DNA of 64,000 nt, taken from Adiantum capillus-veneris. Taxonomy: Eukaryota > Streptophyta > Polypodiopsida > Polypodiales > Pteridaceae. Shown one piece after another: positions 12,111 through 23,290 of the stretch. Positions within the stretch are counted from its first letter, which is position 1. Each line of letters starts with the position of its first letter. The notes beneath the pieces are model-generated. The model ran no database searches. It was not told the origin of the DNA and saw only the letters and a list, made by a program, of their open reading frames with translations. The stretch spans positions 51,338,774 through 51,402,773 of the forward strand of contig CM043942.1 of the NCBI GenBank assembly GCA_014529385.2, given 5' to 3'. The translations under genes were made by a program, and so were the position numbers.

Positions 12111-12133
12111 TCTAATAAACGGATTTCACCAGC

Positions 12134-12178
12134 ACCAAATAGGGACTTTTTTTATAATAAAAAAAATGAGAAAAAGAT
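12134..12178. repeat. Left direct repeat flanking the LINE fragment
   Basis: CCAAATAGGGACTTTTTT and the following A-rich bases recur at 12,643-12,682. The pair looks like a long target-site duplication of the kind LINE insertion makes, now somewhat diverged. Confidence 0.6.
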
Positions 12179-12647
12179 CCTTCTATTAGTTATTGAAACT
12201 ACCCATAGGGCTACAACCACCTCTTCAAGAGAGGGCTACAACAACCATGGTGGGAGACTCTCCCAATGAAAAAACCAGAATATGTACAATGGGGCTAAAT
12301 CAAGAAATGGGGGTAGGGAAAAGCCACACAGGTGGTTGGTAGTGCCGTCGTAGTACACCCTAGACCATGGTGTAGAAGGGCCCAGGACGCCAGAGTCGTA
12401 GGAAAGCCTCTCTGCGCTCCCGCATGCGGTCGGAGCTGCCCTGTAGTCCCTCGAGCCGTCCTCTGAGAGTGTGGATTAGCTCTAGCCAAAAATCACGTAT
12501 AGTCTCTTTTGGTGGCACAGGGCGAGCCTCAAATATGCGGAAACAACAGGCCCACCAAATGAACCAGAGTGTCATGCCACTGATGCGCTCCCAACACTCC
12601 TCTCTCTCACTGCACCACTCCCGTGGAGTAAGCTCCCCTCCTGCCAA
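12179..12647 (-). mobile_element. 5'-truncated LINE, C-terminal fragment
   Basis: The minus strand at 12,360-12,647 encodes about 95 residues with WFIWWACCFRIFE, PPKETIRDFWLELIHTLRG and a final FLRLWRPGPF. Aromatic W-x-I-W followed by FW-x-ELIHTL resembles the end of plant LINE reverse-transcriptase proteins, after the zinc-binding part. The start codon lies at the edge of the flanking repeat, so the upstream part was never inserted or is lost. The remaining 180 bp would be 3' UTR. Direct repeats on both sides support retroposition. The family call rests on motif resemblance only. Confidence 0.5.
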
Positions 12648-12682
12648 ATAGGGACTTTTTTATGATACATAATTAAGAAAAA
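12643..12682. repeat. Right direct repeat flanking the LINE fragment
   Basis: GCCAAATAGGGACTTTTTTATGATA matches the left copy at 12,134-12,178 over most of its length. Both continue with AAGAAAAAG-like sequence. It is consistent with a target-site duplication. Confidence 0.6.
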
Positions 12683-13054
12683 GGCATTAATATCTGGTCC
12701 ATAGACTCATATTCTTCACATGTGGAATATTTCTCATATAATGTTGTTAATAAATGTGATATTTGTCAAGTAAAAGAAGTACTTGTGTGTGGAGTTAACT
12801 TGAAACACTCAATGACAGGATTGAGAGGGACCTTCCTAAAACCTTGCCGCACACTGGTTGAACCGAACTCGGTGAATTCCTAAACCATGTTGTACACTGT
12901 GTGATTGACAACATGTGCCAAAGAACGATCCTCACTTTGTAGGCGTATGATCGCCTTAAGAGAATCGACCACTAAAAAGTATATAATACCTTGAGTAGAC
13001 CTTCAATTCCAGCCTCCATGCTTCCCCCTCATTTACGCACATAATGAGCATGAA

Positions 13055-13096
13055 CAAGCATGGAGGCTCGAACTTAAGTTCGAGCCTCCATGCTTG
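13055..13096. repeat. Perfect 42-nt palindrome (21-nt arms, no spacer)
   Basis: The left arm starts CAAGCATGGAGGCTCG and ends AACTT at 13,075. The right arm, 13,076-13,096, is its exact reverse complement. A further direct copy of one arm end (AGCCTCCATGCTT) lies at 13,011-13,023, so the region can fold in two ways. The RNA would form an uninterrupted duplex except for the turn. Confidence 0.95.
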
Positions 13097-13339
13097 CTAA
13101 TAGGTACCAATCCTATGCTTGCTTAGTTTGAGTTAAGGTATTATAAGCTTGGCAACCACCCTCATGGGTTAGTGCTAGCTCAAAACATCTTATAAAATGG
13201 TAGAGATCTTCTCAATTTTTCTATGTGGAGGTGCTCTTCTCTATAAGCTTCCTTCCCAACCCTTAGTAGCTGACACATCAAAAGGGCATTGTGTTGGTGG
13301 GGGAAGTCACCTTATAGTTATAGAAAGAATGTTCTCCTA

Positions 13340-13432
13340 ATGATGGTGTACATCATGAGTCACATTTAGCGCCTCTTAGCACAACCCACTGGTGAGATGG
13401 TGTGCATCGTGACTCACGCTAACACCTCTTTC
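13340..13432. repeat. Direct repeat, two copies about 53 bp apart
   Basis: GATGGTGTACATCATGAGTC and GATGGTGTGCATCGTGACTC start equivalent units near 13,343 and 13,396. Both continue to a CACCTCTT or GCCTCTT end. They are a diverged tandem pair. Confidence 0.7.
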
Positions 13433-14689
13433 AAACCATAATCTGAGTGGGATACGAGAGCAAAGTTTGGTAGAGAAGGGACCTTGCTTTCAATGGTGCA
13501 CTCATCGTACCTGCACTTGCAGCTCCACCATTACCATCACCATTCGCATGTGTGTAAGAGACCCAATACCTATTTTCGGTGCCACTAAGGTTTTATTGTC
13601 ACTATTGGAAGACTATGTCGCAGTGCATGAGGGAGATATTGTGCAGTGACACCAGTGCCGTGCAAACCCATTTGAGCGCCTCAAAAGCCGCTCCACGGAG
13701 GCAGGCTTGATGGGATCCCCTCTTGGCTTTGAAGTCCAATGACAACCTCATCTCATCCCATCTCAAGAGCCATTCCGCAAAGGGAATGTGCTGCTCTACC
13801 AACACCTCGTACATACTATTCACTGCTACCCATCGCCTCCTACTCTAATACACTTGCACACATGTGACATCATCACCTTCATTGCCTTGCAGCTGCTGCT
13901 TTGCACCCTGGCACCTGTGTAGTCACTGTACACATTGCGCATCCCGACACATGTGTCTGCCAGCACAGACATCAGTTGAGCCATGTGCCAAAACGATGTC
14001 ATGGCACTCATCCTCTTCCTTGGGTTGGACAACCCAATGCTCATCAAATTTGTGCACACCACTTTATCGGCCTCGCCCTTTCTCATTTCACAAAATTTCA
14101 TCGGCATGCCCACTACATGATAAGACACTATGTAGGGAAGATCACTAAAAGTCCACCATAGACATCGCAAGATCATCCCCCTGCAATATTGTGGTGCTTG
14201 AATTGCTACTATTACTACTACTAGCTCCACCTTGTTCCTCTCCTCTCCACCGACACAACTCATGCACCACACCACATATATAAACCCTTTCTTCATCGTA
14301 TTGAGAGTCGCGGCTTGTCTCACACCGAATCAACCCTTGCTCTTCTACACAAAAAGCCTTCGCAATGTGGTTGGTGCAATCGTCCCACAAAGCTTCACGA
14401 CTCAAAGGAGCTGAACTTGTCATATGTTTGCCAGTGCTCCTGACATTCGTCAACCTGAAGCGTCAACCCTGGCTCAAAATTCAAGTTAAAGTGCAAATTC
14501 AAATTAAAGTCTAGCTGGAAGGTTCAAATTAAAGTGCATCTCGATCAACCTTCACCTTTAATTTTGTCATTATTCGTTTCAAAAGTTTGACTTTGTAATC
14601 TTCCTATATTTTTGGAGCACAACGACACTAGAGTCACATTAGAGAAGTGGTGCTCCTCTAGATTTTAGAGCCTTGTGCCTCGCCCTCAA

Positions 14690-15080
14690 AATCAAGTTAG
14701 CACTGATTAGAAAATGCTTTCAAATTTTCAGCACATTTACTACAACAGTCAATTTTGTATCATATGTACTAAATTTAGATTTAGAGGCTTTAAATTTACG
14801 ACTTTCAAATGCAAGTGGGTGGTTATCTTGCATAAGAACTGCACCGATACCTTTTCCACTAGCATCAATGACTACAACAAAGAATGGTTGGTCAAATTCA
14901 GGCAATTGGAACACAAGTGCATTAGTCAAAGTGTTAACCCTCACGGACACCCTATCACCTTCGATGGACGCCTTATTATTTATTTGATTGAGTCATGGAG
15001 TGGGCTCGTCGGTCCAATAGGTGTGTAGGTGATCGCCAATGAGAAGCGCACCACTTATCATATTTTTACAGAAGTTTTGC
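14690..15080 (-). mobile_element. Ty3/gypsy RT-RNase H connection remnant
   Basis: The minus strand encodes VVVIDASGKGIGAVLMQDN and FESRKFKASKSKFSTYDTKL, the start of the gypsy RNase H domain with its catalytic Asp in IDASG. Upstream on the same strand a weaker part reads like the end of RT (YWTDE). It is broken (at least two breaks) and old. It probably belongs to the same dead element as the integrase remnant at 11-12.1 kb. Confidence 0.8.
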
Positions 15081-15109
15081 AATGACCGGCCATTGTGGGC
15101 GCCCATGTG

Positions 15110-15251
15110 TGAATGGATCAAACTCTTATAAAAGGTCCATTTGACCTAAAAATCCTCATTCTTGGAGGTGCAAGCTAAGAAGTGCTCTTGCTCCATCTCT
15201 GTCTCCTTCTCCTTCGTGTGCTCACGTGTGTATGTGTGTGTGTGTGTGTGC

Positions 15252-15331
<80 letters not shown>

Positions 15332-15480
15332 ATTGCAGCGGCATCGCGGCGGCCCTTGTTCTTCGCAGCACAGGATTCTTCACGACGGAAGCATTGAGCA
15401 GTGAGTGACACACCATTGTTTCTTTGAGCTTGCTAGGACTGTCTAGTTGTGTGCTTGCAGCCTTTCGAGGCTTGCACACA
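15110..15480 (+). repeat. LTR-like promoter stretch with long (GA)n
   Basis: A good TATA box (CTTATAAAAGG, 15,133-15,143) is followed by a TG run at 15,231-15,250 and a 78-bp AG run at 15,253-15,330. A TATA box followed by a GA/CT tract recurs in LTRs of this window, so this may be a solo LTR, but no partner was found. Arg/Glu or Ser/Leu repeat proteins read from the tract are not genes. Confidence 0.35.
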
Positions 15481-16590
15481 AGTTTTCAGCCTTTGACACG
15501 TGCGGCAAAGCACACATTTTTGGTGCCTCTGCCGAGGACTGCTTTGCACTAAAGCTTGAGGAGCACTCAGGTCTACCTCTGGAAGCCTTTTCTCCATCTA
15601 TTTTTAGTTTTTGTCTGGGTTTGTGTAGATTTGCTAAGTGGTTGTAATGCACAGGTTTGTTAGAATTTGTTATTGTTGAAATGTGCAAATTTTCTATTAG
15701 GTTTGCTAAGATATGTAATGTGTAGGTGTTAATAGATCTATTAGCTGGTGTAAATCTGTAATGTGCTCTGTGAGTAGATTGAGTACTTTGTGAGTGAGCA
15801 GTTTTGTTATATTAGTTAGTGTAGATAGTGAATAATAGTGTAGAAAGTGAGCAGTAGAGTTGACTATCTGTGAGTGTGCAGTTCTGTGTTAGAGAATGTG
15901 TGAGCAGAGGTAATTAGTGGTAATTAGCTGGGTTTAAAAAGCTTTTATTGATTTTTTAAAAAATAATTTAAATTATAAAAAACGCTCGAAAATATTGAGA
16001 CAAAAAACGAAAACAGAAAGAAAATTAAAGAAACCTTTTCTTAAAAGGAAGGATCGAGATCGGGGTCATTCCCTCGAGCCCGAGCCCGAGTCCACCCAGG
16101 CCTTAGTCCTCAATCTTATGATATACTATACACACTACTTTATGCATAAAGACTAGGACCTCAACTGAAGGGAGGGCATGCGGGATAAGTTCCTCAAGTC
16201 CTCCACCATCCCCTTCACACTCACCCTTGGGACTTACTAATTCTAGCCTTCTTCACACCTAGAAAATACTATTTTTAGGATTCTGAGAGATTTACATAAC
16301 CAAATCAGGAGCTGTAAAGCACGGCACCTCCCCCTAGCAAAGATGCTCGTTTTGAGCTATCACACGCCATATTTTGTGGCTTGGTTTAAAAAAAGAAACA
16401 AAAAATAACAAAAAAATTGGGTTGTAAACACCTAAAAAACTAGGTGAGCGGCCTTCACGGGCACTCGCCAATACTTCCAGAGTGTTGAGATCACATGCAC
16501 CTACACTCTGGTTGTGTGCTAGAGGACAAGCACATAGAGAGTATCTCTATTTAAGCGAGCACTCATTATTCCTCCACCTTAGGCTCTAGG
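15481..16590. other. No recognisable gene
   Basis: The part at 15,640-15,910 is rich in short GTGAG/GTAGA words. A low-complexity A/T part follows near 15,940-16,030. I see no coding motif, RNA gene or element end. Confidence 0.5.
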
Positions 16591-16599
16591 CCCTCAACG

Positions 16600-17450
16600 G
16601 GAACCCAAGGTAGTACCACTCAGGACCCACATATTGCGTCTAGTGACTCTTCCTCTGACTACAACATCATGGAAGGTTACCCGATACCTAATCACGATAG
16701 TTAAAGCTAAGACATGCATGCTATGGGCCCACGGTCCGGGCCGAGCGTGCTTAGCCGCTTGAAGGAAACTTTTAGTAGAGCCACTAGCTCCAAACATGGA
16801 GCTAACAAGGTAAATGAAGGGAGTGGGGAAGTAAATTTTCCATTCATGACTAACGTAGAACCCATGCTCCTGGAGAGTGTGCACGTGAATACTTCATTCA
16901 CTGGACCCCGTGACTCTTCAGAGCTATTCCTCTCCAAGGTTATATTACCTGATGGTAGAAGCCTTGTCGAAGTGCAAGAGGTTGAGTGATATATCATTGT
17001 GACTAGGGAAAAGGAAATTGAGAGCCTACGCAAGGTAGAGCAATGGAGAGAGCTTAAGGCAAAGGCCCCTATGTCAACATCCATGCTAGTCGAGCAATTG
17101 AGTGCTCATGGATTAGCAACCACTAAGGGTCAACCCATTGAGAGCCACGTTGCATCTAGTTCAAAGAACACCCCTAGCACCTCAATCCTAGATGGAGCGT
17201 TTCTAAATGAGAACTGAGAGTATGAAATACAAATGGAAACTCTAACCGACCTATACACAAGTCACACCTATCACGTGGATTGGTTAGATGTCCAATCCAC
17301 AATGGGTGCTACTAGTGTAGAGGATCGACAACAAAGAGTTTGTGATGTCATCCATAGGGTTATTGAGTTGGAGAGACAAACCAAAGGGATCCACATGCCT
17401 TCAGTGGGTCCCTCTATGAGATTCTTGGATACAGGGAAGGCTAAGTAATC
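16600..17450 (+). pseudogene. Broken unknown reading frame, possibly an element gag
   Basis: Three successive open stretches share one frame over about 735 bp, giving a hydrophilic protein with features such as SRLKETFSRATSS, a charged helix around TREKEIESLRKVEQWRE, and VIHRVIELERQTKG. No CCHC knuckle or catalytic motif is visible. The setting among retroelement remnants suggests a gag or accessory protein of an LTR element, but I do not recognise the family. It is broken about twice. It could also be a dead host gene. Confidence 0.35.
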
Positions 17451-18263
17451 AACCTTATTGCCTAATATTGGTGGGCTGGTTATTGACTCAGCGGAGTCAA
17501 GGCAAGATCAGGTTGTGTGTTGTATGCATTGTATGGAGGATGGGGCCATGATCAGACCATAACTCGTGCGTGTGATGTTGGTGAGGCATCGAGAAGTCAG
17601 GAGGGAACAATGATGAGATCTAGGAAATTGTGGCGTGTTGATTATGGGCATGAGCATGTAGGAGCATGTGGGTGAGCTCATGTGATAAAGACAAGCGAGC
17701 AACTACAAGGCATTGGATTCAAAAATAGTGCAGCTTGGGTGGGTCAAGGGGAGCCCAAAAAGGGTATGCAAGTTTGCAGATAGCGCCAAGCCAGTTTCGA
17801 GATGATGTCAAGAATGGAGGGTGTGTAAATGTTAAAAAGAGAAAACCAATAAGATCTTGTTCCCACAGAGACAAAGGCCTTTGAATGTGAACCCCCACGG
17901 CTAACTAGCGAGGGAGAGGGAGTCTCTTACATGATACAATAAAGAGAATGGCAAGAGGAAAAATATGAGTGTCGAGGTTTGTAAATTTTTGCAATAATAA
18001 TATCTTAACCCAAAAATGGAAATCATTTGCCATGCACACTCCCCAAAAAACATAATAATCACAAAATCCTCTTGTCATTGATGGATCAAGCATACAACCT
18101 TGATGTTCGAGCTTGCACACAAAAAAATATGTTCAATTTTATGCCACTTTAGCAATACAAGCACAAAATTACGGCCTCATTTTCTCTCATGAAGAGTGAC
18201 ATATTCTATCAATAAAACACTTGACCTCATTCTAACTATCATAATGAATGCTTGAGCCCATGA
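17451..18263. other. No recognisable gene; insertion target of the LARD
   Basis: Unassigned sequence. It resumes after the LARD at 23,286, because the insertion duplicated CATGA (18,259-18,263 and 23,286-23,290). Confidence 0.6.
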
Positions 18264-18757
18264 TGCTACAGTCGGAAGTCGTGGCTCCCTGCAAAATACA
18301 TAGAATAACATGCTACAGACCATAAATCAATAGATCTCCATACCTGCGCCATCGTGTACGCGTAAACGCCATAGCAAATCTCACATGAAAGAGGCACTAG
18401 AGAGCGAGACAGAGTAAGCGAGCACGTGCAGGCGCACCTCCTAGAGCGGAGTGCTACGCCGGCACGGTGAGAGAGAAGAGAAGAGAAGAGAGGAGAGAAG
18501 AATACACAGACACTGGGTGCAATCTCCCCCTATGCAAGAGTGACCATTTCCCTCTTGCACGTATTTGTTATATAGATTTCTTGAATGGTCAAATTGGTTA
18601 CAAGCTGGCCGGCCGGTCATAATTGGCCAAAGCTCATAAAAGAGCACTTGAATAATAAAATATACATGATGTACAAATACATTTGCATAGGCCAAGCTGG
18701 GTCTAGTCTTTTCCACCTGTCAGCTGCAATAAGTAATGAAATGTAAATTCTATAACA
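18264..18757 (-). repeat. LARD 3' LTR
   Basis: Reads TGTTATAG...CTGTAGCA on the minus strand. It has a TATA-like TATATAAC (near 18,567-18,575) and an 8-11-8 stem-loop (18,533-18,559). It differs from the other LTR at one base (18,532). Confidence 0.97.
18533..18559 (-). promoter_or_regulatory. LTR stem-loop just downstream of the TATA box
   Basis: TGCAAGAG and CTCTTGCA arms enclose 11 nt. The same structure lies at 23,061-23,087 and, in the diverged element D, at 52,983-53,009. It begins about 8 nt after the TATA box and so spans the expected transcription start. Confidence 0.6.
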
Positions 18758-18775
18758 TACCTCTCCGTTGGAAAG
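18758..18775 (-). other. LARD polypurine tract
   Basis: On the minus strand a purine-rich run (ACGGAGAGGTA) directly precedes the 3' LTR start TGTTATAG. This is where plus-strand priming would occur. Confidence 0.6.
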
Positions 18776-19179
18776 CAACTGTCCTCAGTTGTGAAGATAA
18801 AAATCTGCAAACAATACTTGTCAAAAACAATGATTAGAAATCTGTATCAAATAGTAAAAAAAAATCCATAAAACTAGACAACATTGTTTATGCCTTCCTT
18901 CATCCACATACTACCTATTCTAGTGTCCTATACCACTAGAATAAGCAGTATATGCCATACCCTGATGAATCAGGATATCATTGGTCACACTCATCATCAA
19001 TCTGAGAATGTCAAGTCTCATCACATAAACACTACCGTGATAAAATAATCATCAGATACCAATTCCCAATCCAATTCCAATTCCACAATATAAGTCCAAA
19101 TCCAAATAAGTTTCATTATATACCCGGGTAACAAAATCATACGAGTTACAGTGGTGGCCAGCCACTGGAGCATGATTTT

Positions 19180-19400
19180 GTGATTGGTGTTGCCTCATCC
19201 GACGAGTCTACACCAATAAAGCGTGCTGCCTAAATCGGCGAATCTGCACTAATGCTGCCTAAATCGACGGATCTGCATTGGATATTGTTTTAAAATCATA
19301 AATCTGTCTGCTCATCTGGATATTGTGCTGCCTAAATCGGCAGATCTGCACCAAGATGAGTATCTACACACTGCCTAGATCGGCGAATCTGTGTGTGCGT
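19180..19400. repeat. Five copies of a short hairpin-forming repeat in the LARD
   Basis: The unit GCTGCCTAAATCGGCGAATC, usually followed by TGCAC, recurs near 19,186, 19,223, 19,253, 19,328 and 19,368 with small changes. The better copies can pair GTGC with GCAC and GCC with GGC, giving a small stem-loop. Confidence 0.8.
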
Positions 19401-19436
19401 GACCAATGGACTATGCAAGACATAAAGGAAAAAAAA

Positions 19437-19459
19437 TAATATATATATATATATATATT
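19437..19459. repeat. (AT)n microsatellite in the LARD
   Basis: An AT dinucleotide run of about 20 bp. Confidence 0.9.
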
Positions 19460-20120
19460 TACTATGTTGTTGATATCACGGTGTAGTATAACAAAGTACT
19501 TACAAATTATTGCCGTCATTCCAAAGCACCTTAGTGTTTTGCTAGCACAACACTCGAGAAGTAATGGCATTTTCACAAATCAAATTAACATTGAAACGCT
19601 CAGCTATTGTTGAAAGAAATCACAACTTGGATTATCGCTGAGTCTCTAGAAAGATATCGTTGCATCAGAAAGTCAATATAAACATTGAATTTGATTGAAC
19701 ATGGAGCACTTGCCTTTCGTAAAGCTGTACACGTTGCAATTTAAGAAGGGATTAAAGATACAGACAAACATGTCTATTGAGGATAGGCATGACTTGGGAA
19801 TAATTAAAAGAAGAATAGATGGGTATAGTGTATCAGATATCATCATGATGAGAAAAGAAATTTCACGATGTAGTAGTGTGTATTTTAGATCATACAATCA
19901 TTTTATAAGATCCATTTGTGAAAAAATCATGCAAAACTTATGTAATGAAGATCAACATCAAGTTGGCAAAGTTGCCAAAAAGGAGTGATTTTTTTTTTTT
20001 TGGTAATAACACATTCTATACGTGTTGAAAACAATCACAAGTATTTTCCCTCTCAATATACATTAATTGTGTTTAATTTTTTGACGTCTTGGTGAATATG
20101 TCTATACATATAAGTTAGAC

Positions 20121-20288
20121 ATTGATTGGTCTATAACAAGGTGCATAGAGTATAAGTTTTAGGTGAGAGGATGACTAGATTGTCACTGTGACATTACTGT
20201 ACATATTGATTGGTCTATAACAAGGTGCATAGAGTATAAGTTTTAGGTGAGAGGATGACTAGATTTTCACTGTGACATTACTGTACAT
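20121..20288. repeat. 84-bp tandem duplication in the LARD
   Basis: Two adjacent 84-bp copies start ATTGATTGGTCTATAACAAG at 20,121 and 20,205 and appear to differ at one base. The duplication is recent. Confidence 0.95.
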
Positions 20289-21691
20289 ATTGATTATTGA
20301 ATCAAATTATAGAATGGGTGTTACCATGAATAACTTTATGGTATTATTGTGTGATGAAAATAGGTTGTACATACTATAGGAAATGTTAAATACATATATC
20401 ACGGTTGCATCCCTCGGTGGCTCTAATCTTCCTCTGTTTGATGGCTCCGAGTAACGTATACCACAAGGCAACTCATGGAGTTGATTCACATCGATGATTT
20501 CTAGGAGTGCGATGAAAGGCATCTATACTATTTCCTTTGGAAGGGTGCAATAAGTGTAAGACTTTTCTTTAATATGTCCAATGCCAGCTTGATGCATTAC
20601 CTTGCCTTATTCTAACGGCCAAAAGAAAACATCCTGGAAATGTACTGTGCAGGAGATTTTATCGCGAACAGAATCGGTTGTGAACACAACCACCAATCCT
20701 CATTTGACCCCAAATTTGTAAGCTCTAGTTGTATATATATATATATAAAAACTTAGAGAACATACATATAAAAGAGTTATTCAAAACGGACTCTACATCA
20801 AGAACGAGTGTTGCTGATCAGGAGGACAGAGGGGAGTCGCATTCATAGAAACTCAAAGGATGTCATTGTGGAGTCACGTGTGGAGATACATGAGAAAATA
20901 GTGTCAGATTGGGGATGAAAGGAGTCACACTTGAACATAATATTACAACAGCAGCATAGGATGGAAGAGACCCATACTTATAGCTAATGAACACCGCAAC
21001 CGCCGAGGGAAGCTTTATTCCAACCGCAAGAGTGCCTATTAAAAAAAAGCATGTCCGACAATTAGATCTAAGTGGGAACTTAACACCTAGATACTATAAT
21101 AAAGAGGCAGGCATTGGCCGGTGTCATCTGCCAAAAGAAAAACAAGCCTAGGAATTTGAAGCAGGCCACGTTCGTGCAAGGCCTCAAGCATGGTAGCAAC
21201 GAGAGACAACACTATTGACGTAGCAAGAGAGGCTTTGATGGATGCAGCCAAGGCATCATCATTAGCATCAATGTGTGGTTTGAGAGGCTGGTTGGAAGAG
21301 AGTAAGCCGAGAGCAGGGAGAAATGAAATGAAATGTTATATTAAACACCTTCAAAGGCTAATGCTGGAATCGAATGATACGCTCTTGTTGGGTCCGGGTA
21401 CAAAATAAAATGAAATAAATTTAAAAAAAAAACTAACAGGAAAACTCTGCGAATCAAAATGGCCCTTAATCTTATGCCCACAAATTTTCAGCTGCGCAAA
21501 GCTCTATCTTTGAGACAGCTGCTGCGGATGAGGTTGGCGAGACGATGACGACGTCGATTACTACAACGCTTCCTCTTTTGACTGCGTGCTGCAAGCGGAC
21601 GTTGCTGCTGAGGTCATCAAGCCCTTCTTGAACTAGCGGTTTGCCATAGCACAAGAGAGATGGAGAGTGGGGTTGGGAGAAGGACAAATAG

Positions 21692-21821
<130 letters not shown>

Positions 21822-22778
21822 AATGGCCATTTGCATGCCCTTCCGTAGAATCGAGGGTACCTAACAAAAGAAAACTCCTGGGCGATTGGTCAAGAGGGTG
21901 AGAGAGAGAAAGAGAGAATTAGTTTGCATGGTAAGGCACAACGAAGCCACTGCGCCAACACTTGAGAAAGAGAGGTGCATGTTGGGCCGTGTCAAGCAGT
22001 CCGCATACTATAGAATGCACTAGTGGGCATTGGCCAACGTGATTGAACGTGAGCAGTAGAGAGAGAAAAGGAGAGCGGTAGAGAGAAAAAAAAAAGATCT
22101 ACGAGTAGCTGATGTCCCTACACCTTGCTATACTATAGCTTCATCCTGCCGCTCATGGTGCCGAGCGTCCATGCTCTTCGCACTGTCATGATCTCGATGA
22201 CCATATATACATAGTCAGCACTCAGTGGCGATGATCATGGTGAACATCACGAATACTCGTGGTTGTTCTTCGTTGAAATGTTTTATTTATTTATTTAATT
22301 TAACCTTGGTTGAGTATGGGAATTGCCTTAGGGGTGCGTCTCCTTTGTGCACGGGACCCACCTTTCCTTCTTCTTCAACTTCTTCTTCCCCTATATTTTC
22401 ACACTCAGTATAAGCTCTCCTATTTGGGATTTTTGTTGCCATGATTTTTCTTGTTTTTGATACATTGATTGCAACCAAATGTATGCATGAATGAATTAAT
22501 GCTAATATTCAATCGGTTAGAGTTTTCCTATCATACATCTACTAGAAGGGTAATTGATCTCTCTATCACGCGGTTGAAAGAGCTACATCTAGCTATGGGT
22601 TGATCTCAAATTATTTAGGTATATACCAATCTGCAAAGCATAAACATTCTACGATAGGGAAAGAATGTAACCTTAAAGTTTAGAAAGAAAAGGGTGGCAA
22701 CACTTATCTTTGATGGTTGTTTATGATGATTTTTTTTTTCATACCCATAACTGCTGCATAGCCAAGAGTGTAGCCACA

Positions 22779-22791
22779 ACTCTGATACCAC
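22779..22791 (-). other. LARD primer-binding site (initiator tRNA-Met type)
   Basis: Minus-strand sequence TGGTATCAGAG follows the 5' LTR end after one base. It complements the 3' end of initiator tRNA-Met, the common primer for plant LTR elements. Confidence 0.85.
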
Positions 22792-23285
22792 TGCTACAGT
22801 CGGAAGTCGTGGCTCCCTGCAAAATACATAGAATAACATGCTACAGACCATAAATCAATAGATCTCCATACCTGCGCCATCGTGTACGCGTAAACGCCAT
22901 AGCAAATCTCACATGAAAGAGGCACTAGAGAGCGAGACAGAGTAAGCGAGCACGTGCAGGCGCACCTCCTAGAGCGGAGTGCTACGCCGGCACGGTGAGA
23001 GAGAAGAGAAGAGAAGAGAGGAGAGAAGAATACACAGACACTGGGTGCAATCTCCCCCTGTGCAAGAGTGACCATTTCCCTCTTGCACGTATTTGTTATA
23101 TAGATTTCTTGAATGGTCAAATTGGTTACAAGCTGGCCGGCCGGTCATAATTGGCCAAAGCTCATAAAAGAGCACTTGAATAATAAAATATACATGATGT
23201 ACAAATACATTTGCATAGGCCAAGCTGGGTCTAGTCTTTTCCACCTGTCAGCTGCAATAAGTAATGAAATGTAAATTCTATAACA
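22792..23285 (-). repeat. LARD 5' LTR
   Basis: 494 bp, one difference from the 3' LTR. It contains the TATA box and the stem-loop at 23,061-23,087, and GAGA-rich sequence near 23,000. Confidence 0.97.
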
Positions 23286-23290
23286 CATGA

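Larger units (their letters stand above)
12690..14690. other. No recognisable gene; unassigned spacer
   Basis: Several open stretches occur on both strands (the longest on minus, 13,826-14,323), but composition and lack of motifs give no support for a gene. It separates two gypsy remnants on the same strand and so may be an insertion into that element. A palindrome and a direct repeat inside it are listed separately. Confidence 0.45.

Noticed and set aside
13826-14323. 165-codon open frame on the minus strand
   Set aside because: No motif, odd composition, overlapping open frames on the other strand, and no splice or start context.
15182-15479. Reading frames of Arg-Glu or Ser-Leu repeats on both strands
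   Set aside because: They are translations of the AG microsatellite and have no coding support. The same applies to 21,472-21,867, 50,393-50,737 and 51,051-51,428.
18441-18716. 91-codon frame present twice (also 22,969-23,244)
   Set aside because: It lies wholly inside the LARD LTRs, so duplication reflects the LTR pair, not gene conservation.
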